The translations under genes were made by a program, and so were the position numbers. The notes under the pieces were generated by a model. It ran no database searches and was not told the DNA's origin. It saw only the letters and a program-made list of their open reading frames with translations. DNA of 64,000 bases from Stenotrophomonas sp. ESTM1D_MKCIP4_1 (lineage in GTDB: Bacteria; Pseudomonadota; Gammaproteobacteria; Xanthomonadales; Xanthomonadaceae). This document shows positions 35,407-43,043 of this stretch, piece after piece (position 1 is the stretch's first letter; each line of letters opens with the position of its first letter). Location: contig NZ_CP026004.1 of assembly GCF_003086895.1 (NCBI RefSeq), positions 3,260,731-3,324,730 of the forward strand. The letters run 5' to 3'.

Positions 35407-35711
35407 GACCCAATTCGCACGCCCCCCTGTCGCATCTGCACCGAAAATCATGCCCCAGGCACGTTTGCCGCGCCCCACATCTGCAGAAAAAGTGAAGCCA
35501 GCTTTACCCGCGACGGGTCACAGCAGATCGCCTCCACAGTGCTGATCGCGGCACATTCGTGCGTGGTTGGCTTAGCGTTGGAATGGATGCGTCGCGTGCT
35601 GTCGTTTGCTGCGTCGTGACAGCCTGACACACTGCTGTCGCGCAGGTGCGGTCGAGCACCACTTTCCCAATTTTCAGATTGAGATTTCAGCGCGGGTGCA
35701 ACCAACATGCC
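35407..35711. other. Intergenic region without recognised gene
   Basis: About 300 bases of lower GC than the neighbours. Short frames exist on both strands, but none has a good ribosome site or a recognisable sequence. Confidence 0.5.
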
Positions 35712-35916
35712 GTGCCACCGACAACGGGTGGCACCGGGCCTGCAAGCCCGTAATGACTGTAAGCACGTTGTTTGCGCTCACCCGTCGGCACTGTCTCTGG
35801 ATGGTGCCGGCGGGTGATCCGTCGGCCGTTATGGCGGGCGGTGCGTGGGGGTTTTCGGACCCGCCGGTTAACTGCTTACTGTCATCCGGGCTTGCAGCCA
35901 CGCACCGTCCGCCACC
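35712..35916 (+). promoter_or_regulatory. Structured leader with interlocking inverted repeats
   Basis: Upstream of the gene at 35961. A hairpin GTGCCACC/GGGTGGCAC lies at 35712-35734. A long repeat pair joins 35737-35765 with 35873-35899 (stems of 10, 5 and 7 bp). A second pair joins 35832-35848 with 35898-35914, a continuous 17-bp helix with one G-U if transcribed. The pairs cross each other, so they form a pseudoknot or two exclusive states. The end lies about 30 bases before the ribosome site. It matches no riboswitch known to me. Confidence 0.55.
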
Positions 35917-35960
35917 CGCCTTGCGCGGTGGCCCTTCTGCTCCATCGAGAGGAAGCCACG

Positions 35961-36311
35961 ATGACCCGACATGCCCCGTACTCCAACCGCGAAAGTGTGA
36001 ATGACGATCACAACCCCGCCCCCGAGCTGAGCACCCTGCTGGGGTGCCTCAAGCGCATCCGCGATGGCGAAGGCGCAGACGGCCTGCTCTGGCCCGAGAC
36101 CACATTGCTGCCCGGCCGCGTGCAGGACCTGGCGCGCGTGGAACGCGCCGCTGTCGGCATGCTCACCGTGGCGGAACTTCTGCACGCCGCTGACCGCTGC
36201 CGGCAGATGTCCACGCCCGACAGGCACGTGGATGAAGGCGTGGTGGACGGCCTGTTCTTCGCGTGCCGGGGATTGGCCGAACTGGTGTGCCGGGATATCC
36301 GGCCACAGTAA
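35961..36311 (+). CDS. Small protein of unknown function
   Basis: 116 residues, no signal peptide, start chosen by AGAGGAAG 6 bases upstream. The second half is helical (ERAAVGMLTVAELLHAADRC, DGLFFACRGLAELVCRDI), which recalls the C-terminal helices of small DUF3077-type proteins of Pseudomonas and Xanthomonas, but the match is loose. It follows a long structured leader. Confidence 0.65.
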   Translation: MTRHAPYSNRESVNDDHNPAPELSTLLGCLKRIRDGEGADGLLWPETTLLPGRVQDLARVERAAVGMLTVAELLHAADRCRQMSTPDRHVDEGVVDGLFFACRGLAELVCRDIRPQ

Positions 36312-36389
36312 CTGCACATCTGCCATACACCGGCCCTCCATTGCGTCGGGCCGGTGCATGGCCTCATGCAGGACTACAAGGAGGTTCAG

Positions 36390-36707
36390 ATGTTGAATGT
36401 ACTGATGTTTGCCGCACTGGCTGCAGGCCCTGCAGCATCCGCGCCGTATGGCGATTGCCTGCTGGGCAACATCCAGCCCGGTTTGACCGACCGCGCGGTG
36501 CTGTTGGTGCAACAGGCGTGTGCCGCGAAGTACCCCGACAGTTTTGCCGCCGCGATTGAACTGGAACGGCGACAAAGTGCCCAGCGGCAGGCGCGGTTCG
36601 ATGCAGATCGTACTGCAGCGGTGCGGTCTGCCAGTGCAGCAGCGAACGCGGCGGCTACTGCCGCGCAGGCGGCAGCAGATCGCGCCATGGCTGCGGAATC
36701 AGACTAG
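36390..36707 (+). CDS. Small secreted protein, first of a tandem pair
   Basis: 105 residues with AAGGAGG 5 bases before the ATG. A short signal (MLNVLMFAALAAGPAASA) is followed by PYGDCLLGNIQPGLTDRAVL and QQACAAKYP, then an Ala-rich helix of the kind seen in coiled coils. The YGDC...C..KYP spacing recalls the VF_A0006-type four-cysteine family, but only two cysteines are present in the conserved part. It is paralogous to the gene at 36828. Function unknown. Confidence 0.65.
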   Translation: MLNVLMFAALAAGPAASAPYGDCLLGNIQPGLTDRAVLLVQQACAAKYPDSFAAAIELERRQSAQRQARFDADRTAAVRSASAAANAAATAAQAAADRAMAAESD

Positions 36708-36827
36708 ATCGCTGATCGATCTGGCTGCTTCAGGCCGCAGTGGCATGCAGCTGCACGCCAGGGCTTTTCTCACCGGACGTGCGCCGTACCGATGTAGAGT
36801 CAGCATTCTGCTTACAAGGAGGTTGGC

Positions 36828-37241
36828 ATGTTGAATGCACTCATCTTCGCCGCAATGGCCGCAGGCCCTGCCGCATCCGCGCCCTACGGCGATTGCGTGC
36901 TGGCTAACATCCATCCCGGACTGACTGACAGTGCCGTACTGCTGGTGGGTCAGGCCTGTGCCGCAAGACATCCCGAGAGCTTTCATGCCTGGATGGAACT
37001 CGAGCAGGAGGCCCGCCGCTATGCGGTTAATGCTGAGATTGCGCGGATGGCAGAAGCGGCGGCAAATGCGGAGGCGGCGGGAGGGAAGCTGCAGCCCGCG
37101 GCCGCTGGGAGTACGGCGGCGGCAGTGGCGGCAGCAGAGGCCGAGGCCATTGAGGCAGCAGCTGCGGCGGCTGCAATGCAACCGAAGGTGGATGGAATGG
37201 CTACCGGCGCAGATCCGGCCGCAGGCAAGAACGGTCGGTAA
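36828..37241 (+). CDS. Small secreted protein, second of a tandem pair
   Basis: 137 residues with AAGGAGG before the ATG. The first 60 residues closely match the upstream paralogue (MLNALIFAAMAAGPAASAPY, then GDCVLANIHPGLTDSAVLLV and QACAARHP). The tail is an Ala/Glu-rich helix (AEAEAIEAAAAAAAMQP) and longer than in the first copy. The two genes appear to be a tandem duplication whose tails diverged. Confidence 0.65.
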   Translation: MLNALIFAAMAAGPAASAPYGDCVLANIHPGLTDSAVLLVGQACAARHPESFHAWMELEQEARRYAVNAEIARMAEAAANAEAAGGKLQPAAAGSTAAAVAAAEAEAIEAAAAAAAMQPKVDGMATGADPAAGKNGR

Positions 37242-37258
37242 GGTCGGGGACTGCGGAG

Positions 37259-37622
37259 TCAGACGGCGCTGGCGTGCAGTTGCACACCCAAGGCTCTGGT
37301 CAGCTTGAGGAGAGAGGGTGGCGAAGTCGGGACGGCGGTTACCTCACAGGGTGCGGTAGAGGCTTTTGCGCTAGACGCCTGCATCGCGGGCCACGTTGGT
37401 CATGCCCTGTGCGCGGGCAACATTGCCAAGCGCCTTGGCAATGAACGCAGAATCACCGCCACTTTCGATGATGCATGCGTCCAGATAGGCCGCCATTTCC
37501 GCAGGCGTGCGCAGGTGCTCGGCGACGTCATAGGTCTCCACCTGGGTCTTGCTGGCACTCTTCTTCACAAGGTGTCCAAGCTGCAGTACACGCGGTAGCG
37601 CGGGGCCTGGATGCACCATCAC
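37259..37622 (-). pseudogene. Decayed HigA-type antitoxin gene
   Basis: The first frame reads GTG KKSASKTQVETYDVAEHLRT from 37568 to ARDAGV and meets a TAG at 37371, where the family continues with a Ser/Thr and SLYRAL. Sense goes on as RKSLYRTL, a TGA, then GNRRPDFATL, a frame change, and LKLTRALGVQLHASAV to a stop at 37259. These pieces together spell a HigA-like addiction module antidote. Just upstream, PRYRVYCSLDTL in another frame resembles the end of a HigB toxin. The pair is therefore inactive. Confidence 0.75.
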
Positions 37623-37686
37623 GGTTTGTCACTCGACACCGCAGCAGATACGACCTGCAAAGCTTCTTGAGTTTTGAGGAAGCAAC

Positions 37687-37708
37687 AAAAAGGCGCCCAG
37701 CGGGCGCC
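37687..37708 (-). terminator. tRNA-Lys terminator
   Basis: In the minus direction, GGCGCCC GCT GGGCGCC followed by TTTTT, 17 bases past the tRNA 3' end. A classic intrinsic terminator, showing that the left side is the native tRNA flank. Confidence 0.85.
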
Positions 37709-37724
37709 TGATTCATTGATGCAG

Positions 37725-37770
37725 TGGTGGGCCGTGAAGGATTCGAACCTTCGACCAAAAGATTAAAAGT
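37725..37770 (-). other. tRNA-Lys(TTT) 3' half: left attachment site of the prophage
   Basis: The minus strand reads ACTTTTAATC, then TTTTGGTCGA AGGTTCGAATCCTT CACGGCCCACCA: anticodon loop CTTTTAA, variable loop, T-arm, acceptor 3' side and encoded CCA of a lysine tRNA. The 5' half is missing; the bases to the right cannot pair with the anticodon or acceptor stems. It is therefore a fragment left by integration into the tRNA gene, and the complete gene should be at the other prophage end, beyond this window. Confidence 0.85.
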
Positions 37771-37916
37771 CCGCCATACTTACCAATAAAATCAATCACA
37801 TGCTCCAGCCCGAATTGTGGACCCTGGCCTCCAAAGCCCTTGCGCTGCAAAGGGTAGTCATTCAGTTTTCTGGAGGCCGACCCACCTCCCGACAGCACTC
37901 GAGACACTACATCCCG

Positions 37917-37931
37917 TTAGTAATTGTACTA
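37917..37931 (+). promoter_or_regulatory. LexA box before umuDC
   Basis: TTAG TAATTG TACTA fits exactly the Xanthomonas LexA operator TTAG-N6-TACTA. It lies 51 bases before the umuD start and should place the cassette under SOS control. Confidence 0.8.
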
Positions 37932-37981
37932 AGATCACGCCATCGCAGCGGGTGAGACCTGCCGCCCCCAGAGTACGCTCC

Positions 37982-38464
37982 ATGCAGTCCCTCCCCTTCC
38001 CTCACACCTTGGCGCGGCCCATCGGGCCCGCCCTGATCGACGGCCCGGCGCAGTTCGTGCCCCTTGCCTCCGCGCGCGCGCGGCTGGGCTTCCCGTCGCC
38101 CGCCGACGACTTCATGGATGAAGCGATCGATCTGCACCGCCTGCTCGTGCGAAACCCGGCCGCCACGTTCTTGTACCGGGCCGATGGCTGGTCCATGAGC
38201 GGCGCCGGCGTCAGCGATGGGGACATCCTGGTGGTGGACCGGTCAGTCACGCCGCTGGCCGGCGACCTGGTCATTGCTATCTGGGATGGCAACCAGCCCA
38301 CCTGCAAGGTGCTGCAGCTGTTCGAGAACCATATGGAGCTGCACTCGGCCAACCCAGACTTCCCACCCATCGTGCTGGAGCAGCCGACCGAGGTCGAGGT
38401 GTTCGCCGTAGTTGGCGTGGTTCGCCAGGTTAAGCGCCGAGGCAGCCATGTTCGGACTCGTTGA
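37982..38464 (+). CDS. umuD: UmuD-like translesion polymerase subunit
   Basis: 160-residue self-cleaving partner of polymerase V. The cleavage site aligns at LGFPSPADDF (L35-G36; E. coli has CG). The catalytic serine is S71 in GWSMSGAG and the lysine is K109 in PTCKVLQL. DGDILVVDRSVTPLAGDLVI is typical of the S24 peptidase fold. It overlaps umuC by 17 bases. The start MQSLPFPH is the first after the LexA box; the ribosome site is weak. Confidence 0.9.
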   Translation: MQSLPFPHTLARPIGPALIDGPAQFVPLASARARLGFPSPADDFMDEAIDLHRLLVRNPAATFLYRADGWSMSGAGVSDGDILVVDRSVTPLAGDLVIAIWDGNQPTCKVLQLFENHMELHSANPDFPPIVLEQPTEVEVFAVVGVVRQVKRRGSHVRTR

Positions 38465-39698
38465 CGGCAACAACTTCTACGCCAGCTGCGAGCGCGTGTT
38501 TCAGCCGGCGCTGCGCGGCGTGCCGCTGGTGGTGCTGAGCAACAACGATGGTTGCGCAATCGCGCGCTCGGCCGAGGCCAAGGCCCTGGGCATCAAGATG
38601 GGCCAGCCGGCCCACGAACTGAAGCACCTGGTGCGTCGCCATGGACTGCAGATGCGCTCGGCCAACTTCGGCCTTTACGGCGACATGAGCGCCCGCGTCG
38701 TCACCATCCTGCGAGAGGCCGCGCCCCGCGTCGAGGTCTACAGCATAGATGAGAGCTTCATCGATCTGGCGGGCGTGCGGGACCGCGAGCGATTCGCCCG
38801 GGATCTGCGGCAACGTGTGCACCGATGGACCGGAATTCCCAATTGCATCGGCATCGGGCCGACGAAGACGCTGGCAAAGCTGGCCAACAAGGTGGCCAAG
38901 AGCGCCGACGGCGTGATCGACCTTGGCGACGCAGCCTACCGAGACTCGGTGCTGCGGACATTCCCCGTCGGGGATCTGTGGGGCGTTGGCCGCCGGCTGG
39001 CGCCGCGACTGGAAGCCATGGGCATCAGCACCGCGGCTGCTCTGCGCGACGCGTCGGCGGACGACATTCTGGCCACCTTCGGGGTGACGCTGGCGCGCAC
39101 CCAGCGCGAGCTGCAGGGGCATCCCTGCATGGAGCTGGAAGAGGTGGAGCCAGACCGGCAGCAGATCATGGTCAGCCGATCGTTCGCTGACCGAGTCGAG
39201 GACCACGAAGCCGTTGCCCAGGCGCTGGCCACCTTCGCTGTGCGCGCCTGCGAAAAGCTGCGTGCCCGGGGCCTGGTCACCGCCGGCGTGTGGGTGTTCG
39301 CCCATTCCGACGTGTTTCGGCCGGAGCTGCGGCAGCACAACGCAAGCAGGACCGTCGTACTGCCCGCGTCGACCGCAGACACCACCGTGGTGCTGGGTAT
39401 CGTGCGCAAGCTGCTGCGCGGCCTGCTCCGCGACGGGATCGGATACAAGAAAGCCGGCGTGGCGCTGCTCGACCTGGCCAGGCCGGATGAGCTGCAGGCG
39501 GATCTGTTCGGGCCGACGGTGGTCGGCAACGAGAGGCTGATGGCCACAATGGACCGGATCAACCAGAAGTTCGGGCGCGGCACTGCCGGCCTTGGCGCAT
39601 CGGGTTGGCAGGCGCGGCCAGCGTGGGGCATGCGGCAGCACATGCTGTCGCCGAACTACACCACTTCCGTTCAGGAAATACCCATAGCGCGCTGCTGA
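38448..39698 (+). CDS. umuC: UmuC-like Y-family DNA polymerase
   Basis: Catalytic subunit of polymerase V, 416 residues. Active-site motifs FGLVDGNNFYASCERVFQP (first Asp) and YSIDESFIDL (Asp-Glu). IPNCIGIGPTKTLAKLANK and the helix-hairpin-helix VGRRLAPRLEAMGI follow, with the C-terminal DUF4113 region (RINQKFGRGT). Complete and overlapping umuD. As prophage cargo it would raise damage-induced mutation in the host. Confidence 0.93.
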   Translation: MFGLVDGNNFYASCERVFQPALRGVPLVVLSNNDGCAIARSAEAKALGIKMGQPAHELKHLVRRHGLQMRSANFGLYGDMSARVVTILREAAPRVEVYSIDESFIDLAGVRDRERFARDLRQRVHRWTGIPNCIGIGPTKTLAKLANKVAKSADGVIDLGDAAYRDSVLRTFPVGDLWGVGRRLAPRLEAMGISTAAALRDASADDILATFGVTLARTQRELQGHPCMELEEVEPDRQQIMVSRSFADRVEDHEAVAQALATFAVRACEKLRARGLVTAGVWVFAHSDVFRPELRQHNASRTVVLPASTADTTVVLGIVRKLLRGLLRDGIGYKKAGVALLDLARPDELQADLFGPTVVGNERLMATMDRINQKFGRGTAGLGASGWQARPAWGMRQHMLSPNYTTSVQEIPIARC

Positions 39699-39762
39699 GT
39701 TGGGGAGGTAAAAGCACCCAGCGACCGGGTTGGCCGGTGCGAGGCTCTAGAGCGACGGCATC

Positions 39763-39790
39763 GCCCCTCCCGGTGAAGGGAGGGGCTTTC
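39763..39790 (+). terminator. Terminator after umuDC
   Basis: GCCCCTCCC GGTGAA GGGAGGGGC followed by TTTC; a 9-bp stem 65 bases past the umuC stop. Confidence 0.65.
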
Positions 39791-39815
39791 AGTTTCCGCA
39801 GTGGTCGGCCGAGTC

Positions 39816-39944
39816 TTACTTTCGGCGGACCAAGAACGCAAACGGCTTTCCATCCTTACGGAAAACCGGCTTCCCGGTGATGTAGTGCCTGAACGACATG
39901 CAGAACACCCATGTGTAGCCAGGTGGAGCGACGAACGGTTCCAT
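39816..39944 (-). CDS. Small phage protein, unknown
   Basis: 42 residues from the ATG at 39944 (AAGGA 10 bases upstream); a TTG start at 39998 would give 60. The product EPFVAPPGYTWVF and FRHYITGKPVFRKDGKPFAF has a good mix of aromatic and basic residues and resembles small phage proteins with a two-strand fold. Only the pattern supports it. Confidence 0.45.
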   Translation of the reverse strand: MEPFVAPPGYTWVFCMSFRHYITGKPVFRKDGKPFAFLVRRK

Positions 39945-40092
39945 CGTCTTGATTTCCTTCAACCAAGATTGAAGGCAATAGTTGCCTGAAGCCGGCAATC
40001 CAGATATCGTTTCGCCGTCCCCGCTAGGACGCTTCAGGTGACAGAGGGGTGCCTTACCACCTTGTCATTTGTTAAAAAATCGTTGTATATGA

Positions 40093-40119
40093 GGGCGATG
40101 GCTTGCCGGCCATCGCCCT
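40093..40119 (+). terminator. Intrinsic terminator
   Basis: GGGCGATGG CTTGCCGG CCATCGCCC then TTTTTG on the plus strand. It also forms on the minus strand, 28 bases past the stop of the DUF5343 gene, so it may serve that gene. Confidence 0.7.
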
Positions 40120-40146
40120 TTTTGCTTCGTGGATGCTGGCCTACCG

Positions 40147-40896
40147 TTATAGAAATTGATCGGCCGAAGATCCACTTCCATTTGGGTACTTCTTCCACCT
40201 CGCAACATAGATTCCAAACATCTGGCTGAGCATCTCCCAATCATCAGCATCCATATCGTCAGGCACGATTACGGAAACACTTGGCTTGCCAGGGATCGGT
40301 ATCTCAAACCTGTGAGTGTTGGGACGCTGAGCGTCCGTGACAGCCGCAGGTAGTGCGACAGCAGGCTCCGGGGTTGGATCGACCCGCTTTTCTTTCTTCG
40401 CCTTCGAGACACCAGACGTAAGTTTGGGCGGCTTTACGTTGTGCGAGACCTTAATTCCGGCTTCCTTTGCTGCCGACAGAAAGAAGCTTATTGCCTTCAC
40501 AACGGTGCTGCCCTGAACGCCTTGCTGACGGAACAAATCAGAGACCTGTCCGGTACTGGCGCGCTCAATGTCGAAGTCCGGTGCCTTGAGTAAAAATGCG
40601 TAGGCATCCTCAAGGATCTTCCTAAGCACCGCCGGGCGCTCGGCATCTTCGGCCATCACGTACTCTTCAAACAGAGCCGTAGGCTTCACAGGCTTGTCGC
40701 CTGCCGCCAAGCCGAGAAACTTGAGCGCAGTCATCGTCTCAGATTTGCCAGATCCAGACAGGCTGCCCATCAACGTTCTATCGATCTGCATAGGGACATG
40801 GCCCCCATCACGAATCGAGTTCGCGAAGCTCACCAGCGTCTTGAAAGAACCGTATGCGGGTGAAACACCTTTCGTCGGGTCGAGTTGTTCAGCCAT
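40147..40896 (-). CDS. DUF5343-like protein, probable prophage cargo
   Basis: 249 residues, cytoplasmic. The N-terminal 110 residues (AYGSFKTLVSFANSIRDGGH, TALKFLGLAAGDKPVKPTAL) fit DUF5343, which is winged-helix-like; a lysine-rich linker (VSKAKKEKRVDPT) leads to a C-terminal part (HRFEIPIPGKPSVSVIVPDD). Lower GC than the phage late genes and its own AT-rich upstream region mark it as a separately acquired gene. DUF5343 genes are often found in phages and near defence loci; its role here is unknown. Confidence 0.7.
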   Translation of the reverse strand: MAEQLDPTKGVSPAYGSFKTLVSFANSIRDGGHVPMQIDRTLMGSLSGSGKSETMTALKFLGLAAGDKPVKPTALFEEYVMAEDAERPAVLRKILEDAYAFLLKAPDFDIERASTGQVSDLFRQQGVQGSTVVKAISFFLSAAKEAGIKVSHNVKPPKLTSGVSKAKKEKRVDPTPEPAVALPAAVTDAQRPNTHRFEIPIPGKPSVSVIVPDDMDADDWEMLSQMFGIYVARWKKYPNGSGSSADQFL

Positions 40897-41272
40897 ACCT
40901 GCCTCCGAATCATGGGGGAATCCTACTTGCGCCCTTTACGAAAATCAACCACTCACGGAAAACGAATCTCAATTCGTGAGATTTTTAGCTTTTTACCCGT
41001 TATTTCAATGGGTTAGAATTTTATAAATCTTATTTGGACAAACTTTTGTAGCCGGTTCGTAACGCTACAGCGGTTGGTCAAGGCAACGGAGACACTTGTC
41101 GCAGGCGTTTTGGAGAGCTGGCTCGGCCAGATCTACCTGCGGGGCCACCACCGACGCCATGGCGCTGCTGCTGTCCAGCCAAGCCCCTGCCATGGAGGCG
41201 TACCGTGTAAGCCGTGCGGTCAACACCCCTCGCAACAACGCCGAGGGGCTGCTGGACCCTGTCGCCTCACCG
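40897..41272. other. AT-rich regulatory gap and unassigned sequence
   Basis: 40930-41060 is very AT-rich for this genome and should hold the promoter of the DUF5343 gene. It contains an imperfect palindrome ACCCATT/AACGGGT (41009-41027 region) and an AATCTC/GAGATT repeat near 40966. From 41061 to 41272 the GC is again high; no gene there has a ribosome site or known family, though a 7-bp hairpin CCCCTCG/CGAGGGG is present near 41230. Confidence 0.5.
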
Positions 41273-42064
41273 CTACAGCAGAGCGGCCTGCCGATCGTCC
41301 CAGCTCTTGATGATCAGCTCGCCGAACTTGCGCCCCCGCCCCTGCCCGCCGCCAATGGTGTAGTCGAGCTGCAGGGGCACCAAGCCGAACCCGTCAAATA
41401 CCTCACGGATCTGCGGGTGGTCATTGATCGACACTACGAACCGGCCAGTAGCACTTCGCATCAGCTCTGCCATCGCCTCGTACTCGCTGAAGGGGAAGTC
41501 GACGCCGTAGCCCTCAGTCTCCCAATAAGGCGGGTCCAGATAGAACAGCGTGCCGGGCCGGTCATAGCGGCGCACGCACTCCTGCCACGGCAGGCATTCG
41601 ATGATGGTGTTGGCCAGGCGCAGATGGACCGCACTGAGCTCTTCCTCGATCCGCAGCAGGTTGAGCCGCGGACCGCCCGTGGTCACCACACCGAAGGTCT
41701 GCCCCTGCACCTTGCCGCCAAATGCCAGCTTCTGCAGGTAGTAGAAGCGGGCCGCCCGCTGGATGTCGGTCAGGGTCTCGGGGCGCTCCATCTGGGCCCA
41801 CTCGAACATCTGCCGCGACACCAGCGACCAGCGGAACATGCGCACGAATTCGTCCAGGTGATGCCGGACGCAGCGATACAGCCCGACCAGGTCGCCGTTG
41901 ATGTCGTTGAGTACTTCAGTCGCCGCCGGGTACGGGCGCATAAGCAAGGAGGCGGCGCCGCCGGCGAACGCCTCCACGTAACAGTCGTGCTCAGGGAAAT
42001 GTGGATACAGGTGCTTCAGGAGGCGGCGCTTGCCGCCCGGCCAGGAAATGATGGGCTTGGTCAT
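41273..42064 (-). CDS. DNA adenine methylase (D12 class)
   Basis: 263-residue N6-adenine methyltransferase. SAM-binding motifs WPGGKRRLL and VEAFAGGAASLL (motif I), catalytic DPPYWETEGYG (motif IV), and FGELIIKSW at the end. No restriction enzyme gene is adjacent, so it is probably an orphan phage methylase that protects or regulates phage DNA. The target site (GATC is common in this class) cannot be read from sequence. Confidence 0.88.
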   Translation of the reverse strand: MTKPIISWPGGKRRLLKHLYPHFPEHDCYVEAFAGGAASLLMRPYPAATEVLNDINGDLVGLYRCVRHHLDEFVRMFRWSLVSRQMFEWAQMERPETLTDIQRAARFYYLQKLAFGGKVQGQTFGVVTTGGPRLNLLRIEEELSAVHLRLANTIIECLPWQECVRRYDRPGTLFYLDPPYWETEGYGVDFPFSEYEAMAELMRSATGRFVVSINDHPQIREVFDGFGLVPLQLDYTIGGGQGRGRKFGELIIKSWDDRQAALL

Positions 42065-42164
42065 TGGATCTCAGGTTTTGCGATGGGTAAGGCCGACAAT
42101 CCCAGCCGCTCTCGAGGGCGACAGGGACGCGGCCAATGCCAGGTGCTGAGATCACCTGTGTTGC

Positions 42165-42202
42165 GGCACTGCCCGGGTGCTTGCCGGCGCCCGGGCAGTG
42201 CC
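42165..42202 (-). terminator. Strong hairpin at the end of the tail operon
   Basis: Perfect 13-bp arms GGCACTGCCCGGG and CCCGGGCAGTGCC around a 12-base loop, just past the last tail gene. No T run in the minus direction. It probably ends the late transcript. Confidence 0.6.
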
Positions 42203-42266
42203 CTGTTTCATTGACGCTATTTCAACTTTCGAACTCTGCGATAGCTGACCGAAGGCGCGCCTTGGG

Positions 42267-43040
42267 TTAGAAAACCTCGATCCCTCGATCCGCCATACGA
42301 ACGTTCTTCGACCTGGCGTAGATGGCAGCCAAGTCCTCCGGGGAGACGATGTGGTCGTAGGCAATGACCTCGGCTACTGACACGCCGCGATCGTATGGCG
42401 TGCCAGTGGGCGGCGCGTAGTACGCGTTGCCGATACCCAGGCCCCGGGCCGAAGCAGCATAGGCGGACGCCATCGTCCCGCTGACTGCGGTTGCGCCACC
42501 GACGGAACAGCGCCAAGTCTTCGCGGGGCCATCCACCTGCATGCAGAGGAAGATCCACTTGCCCAACGCGCCGGGAATGTTGCTTGCCGGCATCGCCGTA
42601 CCTGACCCATTCGGACGCAGCAGGTGCTGGATGGTGTCCGAGGTGGGCCCGCGCAACAGGCCCCAGCCCTTTGCGTCTCCGTTCGCCGCCTGGGTCGTCC
42701 CGGCGTAGATAACTGCCTTGCCGTTCTGCACGTCGTAGCGGGTGACCATGCATACCGTGAATGCCGGCGACTCTGCGATGTTGCTGGCCAGGCCATTCAG
42801 CACGCCGTCGACCGTGGTGAGGTAGTTGTCCTGGAAGACAGGAGCAGCAGCAGCTGGAGCGAACGCCGCAATTCCCTTCAGGCCATACAGCGAGTCGTCG
42901 CTGCCGCCGAACAGGAAGTGATCCAGCGCCCCATCTTCGCCACGAATGGGGTAGACGGGTTTCAGGCTGGACGGGTTCAGCGGCGGAACACCGGGCCGGC
43001 GGGGGATGCCTTCGAGGGTGGGAAGAAGTACCTGAAGCAT
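42267..43040 (-). CDS. Lectin-like (concanavalin/LamG) phage tail protein
   Basis: 257 residues; GGAGG 7 bases before the ATG. The region from residue 90 (TVCMVTRYDVQNGKAVIYAG, GKWIFLCMQVDGPAKTWRCS, VAEVIAYDHIVSPEDLAAIY) fits a laminin-G/concanavalin-like jelly roll used by phage receptor-binding proteins. It follows the tail-fibre gene by 3 bases and is the last of the late operon. It probably binds host surface sugars; the exact ligand is unknown. Confidence 0.7.
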   Translation of the reverse strand: MLQVLLPTLEGIPRRPGVPPLNPSSLKPVYPIRGEDGALDHFLFGGSDDSLYGLKGIAAFAPAAAAPVFQDNYLTTVDGVLNGLASNIAESPAFTVCMVTRYDVQNGKAVIYAGTTQAANGDAKGWGLLRGPTSDTIQHLLRPNGSGTAMPASNIPGALGKWIFLCMQVDGPAKTWRCSVGGATAVSGTMASAYAASARGLGIGNAYYAPPTGTPYDRGVSVAEVIAYDHIVSPEDLAAIYARSKNVRMADRGIEVF

Positions 43041-43043
43041 GAA

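Noticed and set aside
35448..35708. 86-codon minus-strand frame before the structured leader
   Set aside because: No ribosome site, no recognisable family and no neighbour it could belong to.
37725..37800. Complete tRNA-Lys gene
   Set aside because: The bases right of 37770 cannot form the 5' anticodon stem, D-arm or acceptor strand; only the 3' half is present.
41096..42214. 372-codon plus-strand frame opposite the methylase
   Set aside because: Most of it is antisense to the adenine methylase; the first 60 codons have no ribosome site.
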